From assembly GCA_032622095.1 (NCBI GenBank), contig CP136061.1, forward strand, positions 23,564,991 through 23,628,990: DNA of 64,000 nt. Reading direction: 5' to 3'. The translations under genes and the position numbers were made by a program. The stretch is from Siphonodentalium dalli. Lineage: Eukaryota > Mollusca > Scaphopoda > Gadilida > Siphonodentaliidae. Below are positions 50,440-63,585 of the stretch, piece after piece. The notes beneath the pieces are model-generated. The model worked only from the letters and a program-made list of their open reading frames with translations, searched no databases and had not been told where the DNA came from. Every line of letters starts with the position of its first letter. The first letter of the stretch is position 1.

Positions 50440-53400
50440 ATGGCTCTAACCCAGAGATTCATGAATACAACTCAGGGATTTATGACTTTTCGAAGGATTT
50501 ATGGCTCAAACCCCGAGATTCATGACTACAACTCAGGGATTTATGACTTTTTCGAAGGATTTATGGTTCTAACCCAGAGATTCACGAATAGAACTCAGGG
50601 ATTTATGACTTTTTCGAAGGATTTATGGTTCTAACCCAGAGATTCATGAATAGAACTCAGGGATTTATGACTTTTTCGAAGGATTTATGGTTCTAACCCA
50701 GAGATTCATGAATACAACTCAGGGATTTATGACTTTTTCGAAGGATTTGTGGCTCTAACCCAGAGATTCATGATTACAACTCAGGGATTTATGACTTTTT
50801 CGAAGGATTTGTGGCTCTAACCCAGAGATTCATGAATACAACTCAGGGATTTATGACTTTTTCGTAGGATTTATGGTTCTAACCCAGAGATTCATGAATA
50901 GAACTCAGGGATTTATGACTTTTTCGAAGGATTTATGGTTCTAACCCAGAGATTCATGAATAGAACTCAGGGATTTATGACTTTTTCGAAGGATTTATGG
51001 CTTTAACCCCGAGATTCATGACTACAACTCAGGGATTTATGACTTTTTCGAAGGATTTATGGCTTTACCCCCCGAGATTCATGACTACAACTCAGGGATT
51101 TATGACTTTTTCGAAGGATTTATGGTTCTAACCCAGAGATTCATGAATACAACTCAGGGATTTATGACTTTTTCGAAGGATTTGTGGCTCTAACCCAGAG
51201 ATTCATGAATACAACGCAGGGATTTATGAATTTTTCGAAGGATTTGTGGCTCTAACCCAGAGATTCATGAATACAACGCAAGGATTTATGACTTTTTCGA
51301 AGGATTTATGGCTCAAACCCCGAGATTCATGACTACAACTCAGGGATTTATGACTTTTTCGAAGGATTTATGGTTCTATCCCAGAGATTCACGAATAGAA
51401 CTCAGGGATTTATGACTTTTTCGAAGGATTTATGGTTCTAACCCAGAGATTCATGAATAGAACTCAGGGATTTATGACTTTTTCGAAGGATTTATGGTTC
51501 TAACCCAGAGATTCATGAATAGAACTCAGGGATTTATGACTTTTTCGAAGGATTTATGGCTTTAACCACGAGATTCATGACTACAACTCAGGGATTTATG
51601 ACTTCTTCGAAGGATTTATGGTTCTAACCCAGAGATTCATGAATACAACTCAGGGATTTATGACTTTTTCGAAGGATTTGTGGCTCTAACCCAGAGATTC
51701 ATTATTACAACTCAGGGATTTATGACTTTTTCGAAGGATTTGTGGCTCTAACCCAGAGATTCATGAATACAACGCAGGGATTTATGACTTTTTCGAAGGA
51801 TTTGTGGCTCTAACCCAGAGATTCATGAATACAACGCAAGGATTTATGACATTTTCGAAGGATTTATGGCTCTAACCCCGAGATTCATGACTACAACTCA
51901 GGGATTTATGACTTTTTCGAAGGATTTATGGTTCTAACCCAGAGATTCATGAATAGAACTCAGGGATTTATGACTTTTTCGAAGGATTTATGGTTCTAAC
52001 CCAGAGATTCATGAATATAACTCACGGATTTATGACTTTTTCGAAGGATTTATGGTTCTAACCCAGAGATTCATGAATAGAACTCAGGGATTTATGACTT
52101 TTTCGACGGATTTATGGCTCTAACCCAGAGATTCATGAATACAACTCAGGGATTTATGACTTTTCGAAGGATTTATGGCTCAAACCCCGAGATTCATGAC
52201 TACAACTCAGGGATTTATGACTTTTTCGAAGGATTTATGGTTCTAACCCAGAGATTCACGAATAGAACTCAGGGATTTATGACTTTTTCGAAGGATTTAT
52301 GGTTCTAACCCAGAGATTCATGAATAGAACTCAGGGATTTATGACTTTTTCGAAGGATTTATGGTTCTAACCCAGAGATTCATGAATACAACTCAGGGAT
52401 TTATGACTTTTTCGAAGGATTTGTGGCTCTAACCCAGAGATTCATGATTACAACTCAGGGATTTATGACTTTTTCGAAGGATTTGTGGCTCTAACCCAGA
52501 GATTCATGAATACAACTCAGGGATTTATGACTTTTTCGTAGGATTTATGGTTCTAACCCAGAGATTCATGAATAGAACTCAGGGATTTATGACTTTTTCG
52601 AAGGATTTATGGTTCTAACCCAGAGATTCATGAATAGAACTCAGGGATTTATGACTTTTTCGAAGGATTTATGGCTTTAACCCCGAGATTCATGACTACA
52701 ACTCAGGGATTTATGACTTTTTCGAAGGATTTATGGCTTTACCCCCGAGATTCATGACTACAACTCAGGGATTTATGACTTTTTCGAAGGATTTATGGTT
52801 CTAACCCAGAGATTCATGAATACAACTCAGGGATTTATGACTTTTTCGAAGGATTTGTGGCTCTAACCCAGAGATTCATGAATACAACGCAGGGATTTAT
52901 GAATTTTTCGAAGGATTTGTGGCTCTAACCCAGAGATTCATGAATACAACGCAAGGATTTATGACTTTTTCGAAGGATTTATGGCTCAAACCCCGAGATT
53001 CATGACTACAACTCAGGGATTTATTACTTTTTCGAAGGATTTATGGTTCTATCCCAGAGATTCACGAATAGAACTCAGGGATTTATGACTTTTTCGAAGG
53101 ATTTATGGTTCTAACCCAGAGATTCATGAATAGAACTCAGGGATTTATGACTTTTTCGAAGGATTTATGGTTCTAACCCAGAGATTCATGAATAGAACTC
53201 AGGGATTTATGACTTTTTCGAAGGATTTATGGCTTTAACCACGAGATTCATGACTACAACTCAGGGATTTATGACTTCTTCGAAGGATTTATGGTTCTAA
53301 CCCAGAGATTCATGAATACAACTCAGGGATTTATGACTTTTTCGAAGGATTTGTGGCTCTAACCCAGAGATTCATTATTACAACTCAGGGATTTATGACT

Positions 53401-53786
53401 TTTTCGAAGGATTTGTGGCTCTAACCCAGAGATTCATGAATACAACGCAGGGATTTATGACTTTTTCGAAGGATTTGTGGCTCTAACCCAGAGATTCATG
53501 AATACAACGCAAGGATTTATGACATTTTCGAAGGATTTATGGCTCTAACCCCGAGATTCATGACTACAACTCAGGGATTTATGACTTTTTCGAAGGATTT
53601 ATGGTTCTAACCCAGAGATTCATGAATAGAACTCAGGGATTTATGACTTTTTCGAAGGATTTATGGTTCAAACCCAGAGATTCATGAATAGAACTCATGG
53701 ATTTATGACTTTTTCGAAGGATTTATGGTTCTAACCCAGAGATTCATGAATAGAACTCAGGGATTTATGACTTTTTCGAAGGATTT
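50440..53786. repeat. Two tandem 27-mers (1,674 and 1,673 bp), GAATTTTTCG type
   Basis: 61-bp monomers at 50440, 52114 and 53787 bound two units. The first is 1 bp longer because of a six-C run at 51068-51073. Both share CGTAGG, then CTTTACCCCC followed by GGTTCT-GAATAC and GTGGCTCT monomers and TTTATGAATTTTTCG. In this stretch they differ from the units at 39844 and 41517, which have GTGGCTTTAAC there, although lengths agree. The unit at 55213 is of the same type. Confidence 0.85.
51068..51073 (+). repeat. Second six-C run, 63-bp monomer
   Basis: The same expansion of the CTTTACCCCC run, in the 27-mer beginning at 50440. It explains why that unit is 1,674 bp and its neighbour 1,673 bp. Confidence 0.85.
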
Positions 53787-56700
53787 ATGGCTCTAACCCA
53801 GAGATTCATGAATACAACTCAGGGATTTATGACTTTTCGAAGGATTTATGGCTCAAACCCCGAGATTCATGACTACAACTCAGGGATTTATGACTTTTTC
53901 GAAGGATTTATGGTTCTAACCCAGAGATTCACGAATAGAACTCAGGGATTTATGACTTTTTCGAAGGATTTATGGTTCTAACCCAGAGATTCATGAATAG
54001 AACTCAGGGATTTATGACTTTTTCGAAGGATTTATGGTTCTAACCCAGAGATTCATGAATACAACTCAGGGATTTATGACTTTTTCGAAGGATTTGTGGC
54101 TCTAACCCAGAGATTCATGATTACAACTCAGGGATTTATGACTTTTTCGAAGGATTTGTGGCTCTAACCCAGAGATTCATGAATACAACTCAGGGATTTA
54201 TGACTTTTCGAAGGATTTATGGCTCAAACCCCGAGATTCATGACTACAACTCAGGGATTTATGACTTTTTCGAAGGATTTATGGTTCTAACCCAGAGATT
54301 CACGAATAGAACTCAGGGATTTATGACTTTTTCGAAGGATTTATGGTTCTAACCCAGAGATTCATGAATAGAACTCATGGATTTATGATATTTTCGAAGG
54401 ATTTATGGCTCTAACCCCGAGAGATTCATGAATAGAACTCAGGGATTTATGACTTTTTCGAAGGATTTATGGTTCTAACCCAGAGATTCATGAATAGAAC
54501 TCAGGGATTTATGACTTTTTCGAAGGCTTTATGGTTCTAACCCAGAGATTCATGAATAGAACTCATGGATTTATGACTTTTTCGAAGGATTTGTGGTTCT
54601 AACCCAGAGATTCATGAATAGAACTCAGGGATTTATGACTTTTTCGAAGGATTTATGGCTTTAACCACGAGATTCATGACTACAACTCAGGGATTTATGA
54701 CTTCTTCGAAGGATTTATGGTTCTAACCCAGAGATTCATGAATACAACTCAGGGATTTATGACTTTTTCGAAGGATTTGTGGCTCTAACCCAGAGATTCA
54801 TTATTACAACTCAGGGATTTATGACTTTTTCGAAGGATTTGTGGCTCTAACCCAGAGATTCATGAATACAACGCAGGGATTTATGACTTTTTCGAAGGAT
54901 TTGTGGCTCTAACCCAGAGATTCATGAATACAACGCAAGGATTTATGACATTTTCGAAGGATTTATGGCTCTAACCCCGAGATTCATGACTACAACTCAG
55001 GGATTTATGACTTTTTCGAAGGATTTATGGTTCTAACCCAGAGATTCATGAATAGAACTCAGGGATTTATGACTTTTTCGAAGGATTTATGGTTCTAACC
55101 CAGAGATTCATGAATATAACTCACGGATTTATGACTTTTTCGAAGGATTTATGGTTCTAACCCAGAGATTCATGAATAGAACTCAGGGATTTATGACTTT
55201 TTCGACGGATTTATGGCTCTAACCCAGAGATTCATGAATACAACTCAGGGATTTATGACTTTTCGAAGGATTTATGGCTCAAACCCCGAGATTCATGACT
55301 ACAACTCAGGGATTTATGACTTTTTCGAAGGATTTATGGTTCTAACCCAGAGATTCACGAATAGAACTCAGGGATTTATGACTTTTTCGAAGGATTTATG
55401 GTTCTAACCCAGAGATTCATGAATAGAACTCAGGGATTTATGACTTTTTCGAAGGATTTATGGTTCTAACCCAGAGATTCATGAATACAACTCAGGGATT
55501 TATGACTTTTTCGAAGGATTTGTGGCTCTAACCCAGAGATTCATGATTACAACTCAGGGATTTATGACTTTTTCGAAGGATTTGTGGCTCTAACCCAGAG
55601 ATTCATGAATACAACTCAGGGATTTATGACTTTTTCGTAGGATTTATGGTTCTAACCCAGAGATTCATGAATAGAACTCAGGGATTTATGACTTTTTCGA
55701 AGGATTTATGGTTCTAACCCAGAGATTCATGAATAGAACTCAGGGATTTATGACTTTTTCGAAGGATTTATGGCTTTAACCCCGAGATTCATGACTACAA
55801 CTCAGGGATTTATGACTTTTTCGAAGGATTTATGGCTTTACCCCCGAGATTCATGACTACAACTCAGGGATTTATGACTTTTTCGAAGGATTTATGGTTC
55901 TAACCCAGAGATTCATGAATACAACTCAGGGATTTATGACTTTTTCGAAGGATTTGTGGCTCTAACCCAGAGATTCATGAATACAACGCAGGGATTTATG
56001 AATTTTTCGAAGGATTTGTGGCTCTAACCCAGAGATTCATGAATACAACGCAAGGATTTATGACTTTTTCGAAGGATTTATGGCTCAAACCCCGAGATTC
56101 ATGACTACAACTCAGGGATTTATGACTTTTTCGAAGGATTTATGGTTCTATCCCAGAGATTCACGAATAGAACTCAGGGATTTATGACTTTTTCGAAGGA
56201 TTTATGGTTCTAACCCAGAGATTCATGAATAGAACTCAGGGATTTATGACTTTTTCGAAGGATTTATGGTTCTAACCCAGAGATTCATGAATAGAACTCA
56301 GGGATTTATGACTTTTTCGAAGGATTTATGGCTTTAACCACGAGATTCATGACTACAACTCAGGGATTTATGACTTCTTCGAAGGATTTATGGTTCTAAC
56401 CCAGAGATTCATGAATACAACTCAGGGATTTATGACTTTTTCGAAGGATTTGTGGCTCTAACCCAGAGATTCATTATTACAACTCAGGGATTTATGACTT
56501 TTTCGAAGGATTTGTGGCTCTAACCCAGAGATTCATGAATACAACGCAGGGATTTATGACTTTTTCGAAGGATTTGTGGCTCTAACCCAGAGATTCATGA
56601 ATACAACGCAAGGATTTATGACATTTTCGAAGGATTTATGGCTCTAACCCCGAGATTCATGACTACAACTCAGGGATTTATGACTTTTTCGAAGGATTTA

Positions 56701-56885
56701 TGGTTCTAACCCAGAGATTCATGAATAGAACTCAGGGATTTATGACTTTTTCGAAGGATTTATGGTTCAAACCCAGAGATTCATGAATAGAACTCATGGA
56801 TTTATGACTTTTTCGAAGGATTTATGGTTCTAACCCAGAGATTCATGAATAGAACTCAGGGATTTATGACTTTTTCGAAGGATTT
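53787..56885. repeat. 50-monomer unit (3,099 bp) containing a 27-mer
   Basis: 61-bp monomers occur at 53787, 54158 and 55213. The 1,673-bp stretch 55213-56885 is a 27-mer of the GAATTTTTCG type. TTCAAACCC near 53667 and 56766 is 3,099 bp apart (50 x 62 minus 1), showing that this unit and the next share an origin. It introduces TATGATATTTTCG (near 54386) and GAAGGCTTTATGG (near 54525), found only from here to the end of the window. Confidence 0.8.
54393..54456 (+). repeat. 64-bp GAGAG monomer, copy 5, derived TATGATA form
   Basis: Preceded by TTTATGATA in place of TTTATGACA. With the later GAAGGCTTTATGG it marks a younger sub-lineage limited to the right part of the window. Here the next 61-bp monomer (55213) lies 17 monomers on from the previous one, not 8. 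Confidence 0.9.
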
Positions 56886-57491
56886 ATGGCTCTAACCCAG
56901 AGATTCATGAATACAACTCAGGGATTTATGACTTTTCGAAGGATTTATGGCTCAAACCCCGAGATTCATGACTACAACTCAGGGATTTATGACTTTTTCG
57001 AAGGATTTATGGTTCTAACCCAGAGATTCACGAATAGAACTCAGGGATTTATGACTTTTTCGAAGGATTTATGGTTCTAACCCAGAGATTCATGAATAGA
57101 ACTCAGGGATTTATGACTTTTTCGAAGGATTTATGGTTCTAACCCAGAGATTCATGAATACAACTCAGGGATTTATGACTTTTTCGAAGGATTTGTGGCT
57201 CTAACCCAGAGATTCATGATTACAACTCAGGGATTTATGACTTTTTCGAAGGATTTGTGGCTCTAACCCAGAGATTCATGAATACAACTCAGGGATTTAT
57301 GACTTTTCGAAGGATTTATGGCTCAAACCCCGAGATTCATGACTACAACTCAGGGATTTATGACTTTTTCGAAGGATTTATGGTTCTAACCCAGAGATTC
57401 ACGAATAGAACTCAGGGATTTATGACTTTTTCGAACGATTTATGGTTCTAACCCAGAGATTCATGAATAGAACTCATGGATTTATGATATT

Positions 57492-57555
57492 TTCGAAGGA
57501 TTTATGGCTCTAACCCCGAGAGATTCATGAATAGAACTCAGGGATTTATGACTTT
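57492..57555 (+). repeat. 64-bp GAGAG monomer, copy 6, derived TATGATA form
   Basis: 3,099 bp after copy 5, with the same derived C-to-T change upstream and GAAGGCTTTATGG about 110 bp downstream. Confidence 0.9.
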
Positions 57556-58619
57556 TTCGAAGGATTTATGGTTCTAACCCAGAGATTCATGAATAGAACT
57601 CAGGGATTTATGACTTTTTCGAAGGCTTTATGGTTCTAACCCAGAGATTCATGAATAGAACTCATGGATTTATGACTTTTTCGAAGGATTTGTGGTTCTA
57701 ACCCAGAGATTCATGAATAGAACTCAGGGATTTATGACTTTTTCGAAGGATTTATGGCTCTAACCCAGAGATTCATGAATACAACTCAGGGATTTATGAC
57801 TTTTCGAAGGATTTATGGCTCAAACCCCGAGATTCATGACTACAACTCAGGGATTTATGACTTTTTCGAAGGATTTATGGTTCTAACCCAGAGATTCACG
57901 AATAGAACTCAGGGATTTATGACTTTTTCGAAGGATTTATGGTTCTAACCCAGAGATTCATGAATAGAACTCAGGGATTTATGACTTTTTCGAAGGATTT
58001 ATGGTTCTAACCCAGAGATTCATGAATACAACTCAGGGATTTATGACTTTTTCGAAGGATTTGTGGCTCTAACCCAGAGATTCATGATTACAACTCAGGG
58101 ATTTATGACTTTTTCGAAGGATTTGTGGCTCTAACCCAGAGATTCATGAATACAACTCAGGGATTTATGACTTTTTCGAAGGATTTATGGTTCTAACCCA
58201 GAGATTCATGAATAGAACTCAGGGATTTATGACTTTTTCGAAGGATTTATGGTTCTAACCCAGAGATTCGTGAATAGAACTCAGGGATTTATGACTTTTT
58301 CGAAGGATTTATGGCTTTAACCCCGAGATTCATGACTACAACTCAGGGATTTATGACTTTTTCGAAGGATTTATGGCTTTACCCCCGAGATTCATGACTA
58401 CAATTCAGGGATTTATGACTTTTTCGAAGGATTTATGGTTCTAACCCAGAGATTCATGAATACAACTCAGGGATTTATGACTTTTTCGAAGGATTTGTGG
58501 CTCTAACCCAGAGATTCATGAATACAACGCAGGGATTTATGAATTTTTCGAAGGATTTGTGGCTCTAACCCAGAGATTCATGAATACAACTCAGGGATTT
58601 ATGACTTTTTCGAAGGATT

Positions 58620-60420
58620 TATGGTTCTATCCCAGAGATTCACGAATAGAACTCAGGGATTTATGACTTTTTCGAAGGATTTATGGTTCTAACCCAGAGA
58701 TTCATGAATAGAACTCAGGGATTTATGACTTTTTCGAAGGATTTATGGTTCTAACCCAGAGATTCATGAATAGAACTCAGGGATTTATGACTTTTTCGAA
58801 GGATTTATGGCTTTAACCACGAGATTCATGACTACAACTCAGGGATTTATGACTTCTTCGAAGGATTTATGGCTCAAACCCCGAGATTCATGACTACAAC
58901 TCAGGGATTTATGACTTTTTCGAAGGATTTATGGTTCTATCCCATAGATTCACGAATAGAACTCAGGGATTTATGACTTTTTCGAAGGATTTATGGTTCT
59001 AACCCAGAGATTCATGAATAGAACTCAGGGATTTATGACTTTTTCGAAGGATTTATGGTTCTAACCCAGAGATTCATGAATAGAACTCAGGGATTTATGA
59101 CTTTTTCGAAGGATTTATGGCTTTAACCACGAGATTCATGACTACAACTCAGGGATTTATGACTTCTTCGAAGGATTTATGGATCTAACCCAGAGATTCA
59201 TGAATACAACTCAGGGATTTATGACTTTTTCGAAGGATTTATGGTTCTAACCCAGAGATTCATGAATAGAACTCAGGGATTTATGACTTTTTCGAAGGAT
59301 TTATGGTTCTAACCCAGAGATTCATGAATAGAACTCAGGGATTTATGACTTTTTCGAAGGATTTATGGTTCTATCGCAGAGATTCATGAATACAACTCTG
59401 GGATTCATGACTTTTTCGAAGGATTTATGGCTCTAACCCCGAGATTCATGACTACAACTCAGGGATTTAAGACTTTTTGCGAAGGATTTATGGCTCTAAC
59501 CCCGAGATTCATGACTACAACTCAGGGATTTATGACTTTTTCGAAGGATTTATGGTTCTAACCCAGAGATTCACGAATAGAACTCAGGGAGTTATGACTT
59601 TTTCGAAGGATTTATGGTTCTAACCCAGAGATTCATGAATAGAACTCAGGGATTTATGACTTTTTCGAAGGATTTATGGTTCTAACCCAGAGATTCATGA
59701 ATAGAACTCAGGGATTTATGACTTTTTCGAAGGATTTATGGCTTTAACCACGAGATTCATGACTACAACTCAGGGATTTATGACTTCTTCGAAGGATTTA
59801 TGGCTCAAACCCCGAGATTCATGACTACAACTCAGGGATTTATGACTTTTTCGAAGGATTTATGGTTCTATCCCATAGATTCACGAATAGAACTCAGGGA
59901 TTTATGACTTTTTCGAAGGATTTATGGTTCTAACCCAGAGATTCATGAATAGAACTCAGGGATTTATGACTTTTTCGAAGGATTTATGGTTCTAACCCAG
60001 AGATTCATGAATAGAACTCAGGGATTTATGACTTTTTCGAAGGATTTATGGCTTTAACCACGAGATTCATGACTACAACTCAGGGATTTATGACTTCTTC
60101 GAAGGATTTATGGATCTAACCCAGAGATTCATGAATACAACTCAGGGATTTATGACTTTTTCGAAGGATTTATGGTTCTAACCCAGAGATTCATGAATAG
60201 AACTCAGGGATTTATGACTTTTTCGAAGGATTTATGGTTCTAACCCAGAGATTCATGAATAGAACTCAGGGATTTATGACTTTTTCGAAGGATTTATGGT
60301 TCTATCGCAGAGATTCATGAATACAACTCTGGGATTCATGACTTTTTCGAAGGATTTATGGCTCTAACCCCGAGATTCATGACTACAACTCAGGGATTTA
60401 AGACTTTTTGCGAAGGATTT
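58620..60420. repeat. 15-mer (931-bp) tandem duplication inside the 3,845-bp unit
   Basis: CTATCCCATAG at 58937 and 59868, CTATCGCAG near 59371 and 60302, CTCTGGGATTCATG near 59395 and 60326, and TTTTTGCGAAGG at 59471 and 60402 are each 931 bp apart. That is 15 monomers plus the extra G of a 63-bp monomer. The copies span about 58620-59480 and 59550-60420. GGGAGTTATGAC near 59589 marks the join and recurs near 63434. Confidence 0.85.
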
Positions 60421-60460
60421 ATGGCTCTAACCCAGAGATTCATGAATAGAACTCAGGGAT

Positions 60461-63400
60461 TTATGACATTTTCGAAGGATTTATGGCTCTAACCCCGAGA
60501 TTCATGACTACAACTCAGGGATTTATGACTTTTTCGAAGGATTTATGGTTCTAACCCAGAGATTCATGAATAGAACTCAGGGATTTATGACTTTTTCGAA
60601 GGATTTATGGTTCAAACCCAGAGATTCATGAATAGAACTCATGGATTTATGACTTTTTCGAAGGATTTATGGTTCTAACCCAGAGATTCATGAATAGAAC
60701 TCAGGGATTTATGACTTTTTCGAAGGATTTATGGCTCTAACCCAGAGATTCATGAATACAACTCAGGGATTTATGACTTTTCGAAGGATTTATGGCTCAA
60801 ACCCCGAGATTCATGACTACAACTCAGGGATTTATGACTTTTTCGAAGGATTTATGGTTCTAACCCAGAGATTCACGAATAGAACTCAGGGATTTATGAC
60901 TTTTTCGAAGGATTTATGGTTCTAACCCAGAGATTCATGAATAGAACTCAGGGATTTATGACTTTTTCGAAGGATTTATGGTTCTAACCCAGAGATTCAT
61001 GAATACAACTCAGGGATTTATGACTTTTTCGAAGGATTTGTGGCTCTAACCCAGAGATTCATGATTACAACTCAGGGATTTATGACTTTTTCGAAGGATT
61101 TGTGGCTCTAACCCAGAGATTCATGAATACAACTCAGGGATTTATGACTTTTCGAAGGATTTATGGCTCAAACCCCGAGATTCATGACTACAACTCAGGG
61201 ATTTATGACTTTTTCGAAGGATTTATGGTTCTAACCCAGAGATTCACGAATAGAACTCAGGGATTTATGACTTTTTCGAAGGATTTATGGTTCTAACCCA
61301 GAGATTCATGAATAGAACTCATGGATTTATGATATTTTCGAAGGATTTATGGCTCTAACCCCGAGAGATTCATGAATAGAACTCAGGGATTTATGACTTT
61401 TTCGAAGGATTTATGGTTCTAACCCAGAGATTCATGAATAGAACTCAGGGATTTATGACTTTTTCGAAGGCTTTATGGTTCTAACCCAGAGATTCATGAA
61501 TAGAACTCATGGATTTATGACTTTTTCGAAGGATTTGTGGTTCTAACCCAGAGATTCATGAATAGAACTCAGGGATTTATGACTTTTTCGAAGGATTTAT
61601 GGCTCTAACCCAGAGATTCATGAATACAACTCAGGGATTTATGACTTTTCGAAGGATTTATGGCTCAAACCCCGAGATTCATGACTACAACTCAGGGATT
61701 TATGACTTTTTCGAAGGATTTATGGTTCTAACCCAGAGATTCACGAATAGAACTCAGGGATTTATGACTTTTTCGAAGGATTTATGGTTCTAACCCAGAG
61801 ATTCATGAATAGAACTCAGGGATTTATGACTTTTTCGAAGGATTTATGGTTCTAACCCAGAGATTCATGAATACAACTCAGGGATTTATGACTTTTTCGA
61901 AGGATTTGTGGCTCTAACCCAGAGATTCATGATTACAACTCAGGGATTTATGACTTTTTCGAAGGATTTGTGGCTCTAACCCAGAGATTCATGAATACAA
62001 CTCAGGGATTTATGACTTTTTCGAAGGATTTATGGTTCTAACCCAGAGATTCATGAATAGAACTCAGGGATTTATGACTTTTTCGAAGGATTTATGGTTC
62101 TAACCCAGAGATTCGTGAATAGAACTCAGGGATTTATGACTTTTTCGAAGGATTTATGGCTTTAACCCCGAGATTCATGACTACAACTCAGGGATTTATG
62201 ACTTTTTCGAAGGATTTATGGCTTTACCCCCGAGATTCATGACTACAATTCAGGGATTTATGACTTTTTCGAAGGATTTATGGTTCTAACCCAGAGATTC
62301 ATGAATACAACTCAGGGATTTATGACTTTTTCGAAGGATTTGTGGCTCTAACCCAGAGATTCATGAATACAACGCAGGGATTTATGAATTTTTCGAAGGA
62401 TTTGGGGCTCTAACCCAGAGATTCATGAATACAACTCAGGGATTTATGACTTTTTCGAAGGATTTATGGTTCTATCCCAGAGATTCACGAATAGAACTCA
62501 GGGATTTATGACTTTTTCGAAGGATTTATGGTTCTAACCCAGAGATTCATGAATAGAACTCAGGGATTTATGACTTTTTCGAAGGATTTATGGTTCTAAC
62601 CCAGAGATTCATGAATAGAACTCAGGGATTTATGACTTTTTCGAAGGATTTATGGCTTTAACCACGAGATTCATGACTACAACTCAGGGATTTATGACTT
62701 CTTCGAAGGATTTATGGCTCAAACCCCGAGATTCATGACTACAACTCAGGGATTTATGACTTTTTCGAAGGATTTATGGTTCTATCCCATAGATTCACGA
62801 ATAGAACTCAGGGATTTATGACTTTTTCGAAGGATTTATGGTTCTAACCCAGAGATTCATGAATAGAACTCAGGGATTTATGACTTTTTCGAAGGATTTA
62901 TGGTTCTAACCCAGAGATTCATGAATAGAACTCAGGGATTTATGACTTTTTCGAAGGATTTATGGCTTTAACCACGAGATTCATGACTACAACTCAGGGA
63001 TTTATGACTTCTTCGAAGGATTTATGGATCTAACCCAGAGATTCATGAATACAACTCAGGGATTTATGACTTTTTCGAAGGATTTATGGTTCTAACCCAG
63101 AGATTCATGAATAGAACTCAGGGATTTATGACTTTTTCGAAGGATTTATGGTTCTAACCCAGAGATTCATGAATAGAACTCAGGGATTTATGACTTTTTC
63201 GAAGGATTTATGGTTCTATCGCAGAGATTCATGAATACAACTCTGGGATTCATGACTTTTTCGAAGGATTTATGGCTCTAACCCCGAGATTCATGACTAC
63301 AACTCAGGGATTTAAGACTTTTTGCGAAGGATTTATGGCTCTAACCCCGAGATTCATGACTACAACTCAGGGATTTATGACTTTTTCGAAGGATTTATGG

Positions 63401-63585
63401 TTCTAACCCAGAGATTCACGAATAGAACTCAGGGAGTTATGACTTTTTCGAAGGATTTATGGTTCTAACCCAGAGATTCATGAATAGAACTCAGGGATTT
63501 ATGACTTTTTCGAAGGATTTATGGTTCTAACCCAGAGATTCATGAATAGAACTCAGGGATTTATGACTTTTTCGAAGGATTTATG
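60461..63585. repeat. 3,845-bp higher-order repeat, copy 2, visible part
   Basis: It follows copy 1 monomer by monomer from TTTATGACATTTTCG near 60463 to about 63585. Private changes are few, for example GGATTTGGGGC near 62402. It stops matching at about 63590, where copy 1 has TTTAACCACGAG (near 59746) and this copy has TTTAACCCCGAG, so the second 15-mer of the internal duplication is not present here. Confidence 0.8.
61337..61400 (+). repeat. 64-bp GAGAG monomer, copy 7, derived TATGATA form
   Basis: 3,845 bp after copy 6, carried along in the 3,845-bp repeat with the same linked changes. Confidence 0.9.

Larger units (their letters stand above)
56620..60460. repeat. 3,845-bp higher-order repeat, copy 1 (62 monomers)
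   Basis: Markers recur at 3,845 bp: TTCAAACCC at 56766 and 60611, 61-bp monomers at 56886, 57257, 57754 and 60731, 61102, 61599, CTATCCC at 58627 and 62472, CTATCCCATAG at 58937 and 62782, TTTTTGCGAAGG near 59471 and 63316. The period is 62 x 62 plus 1, the net of 61-, 63- and 64-bp monomers. TCGAACGATTTATGG near 57432 is private to this copy. Confidence 0.85.

Noticed and set aside
5345-61793. Thirty-nine near-identical 64-codon open frames as a family of small genes
   Set aside because: They are explained by the 61-bp monomers and the 62-bp frame shift, use GTG or ATG inside the satellite, end at the repeated TTCTAA, and vary exactly as the satellite does.
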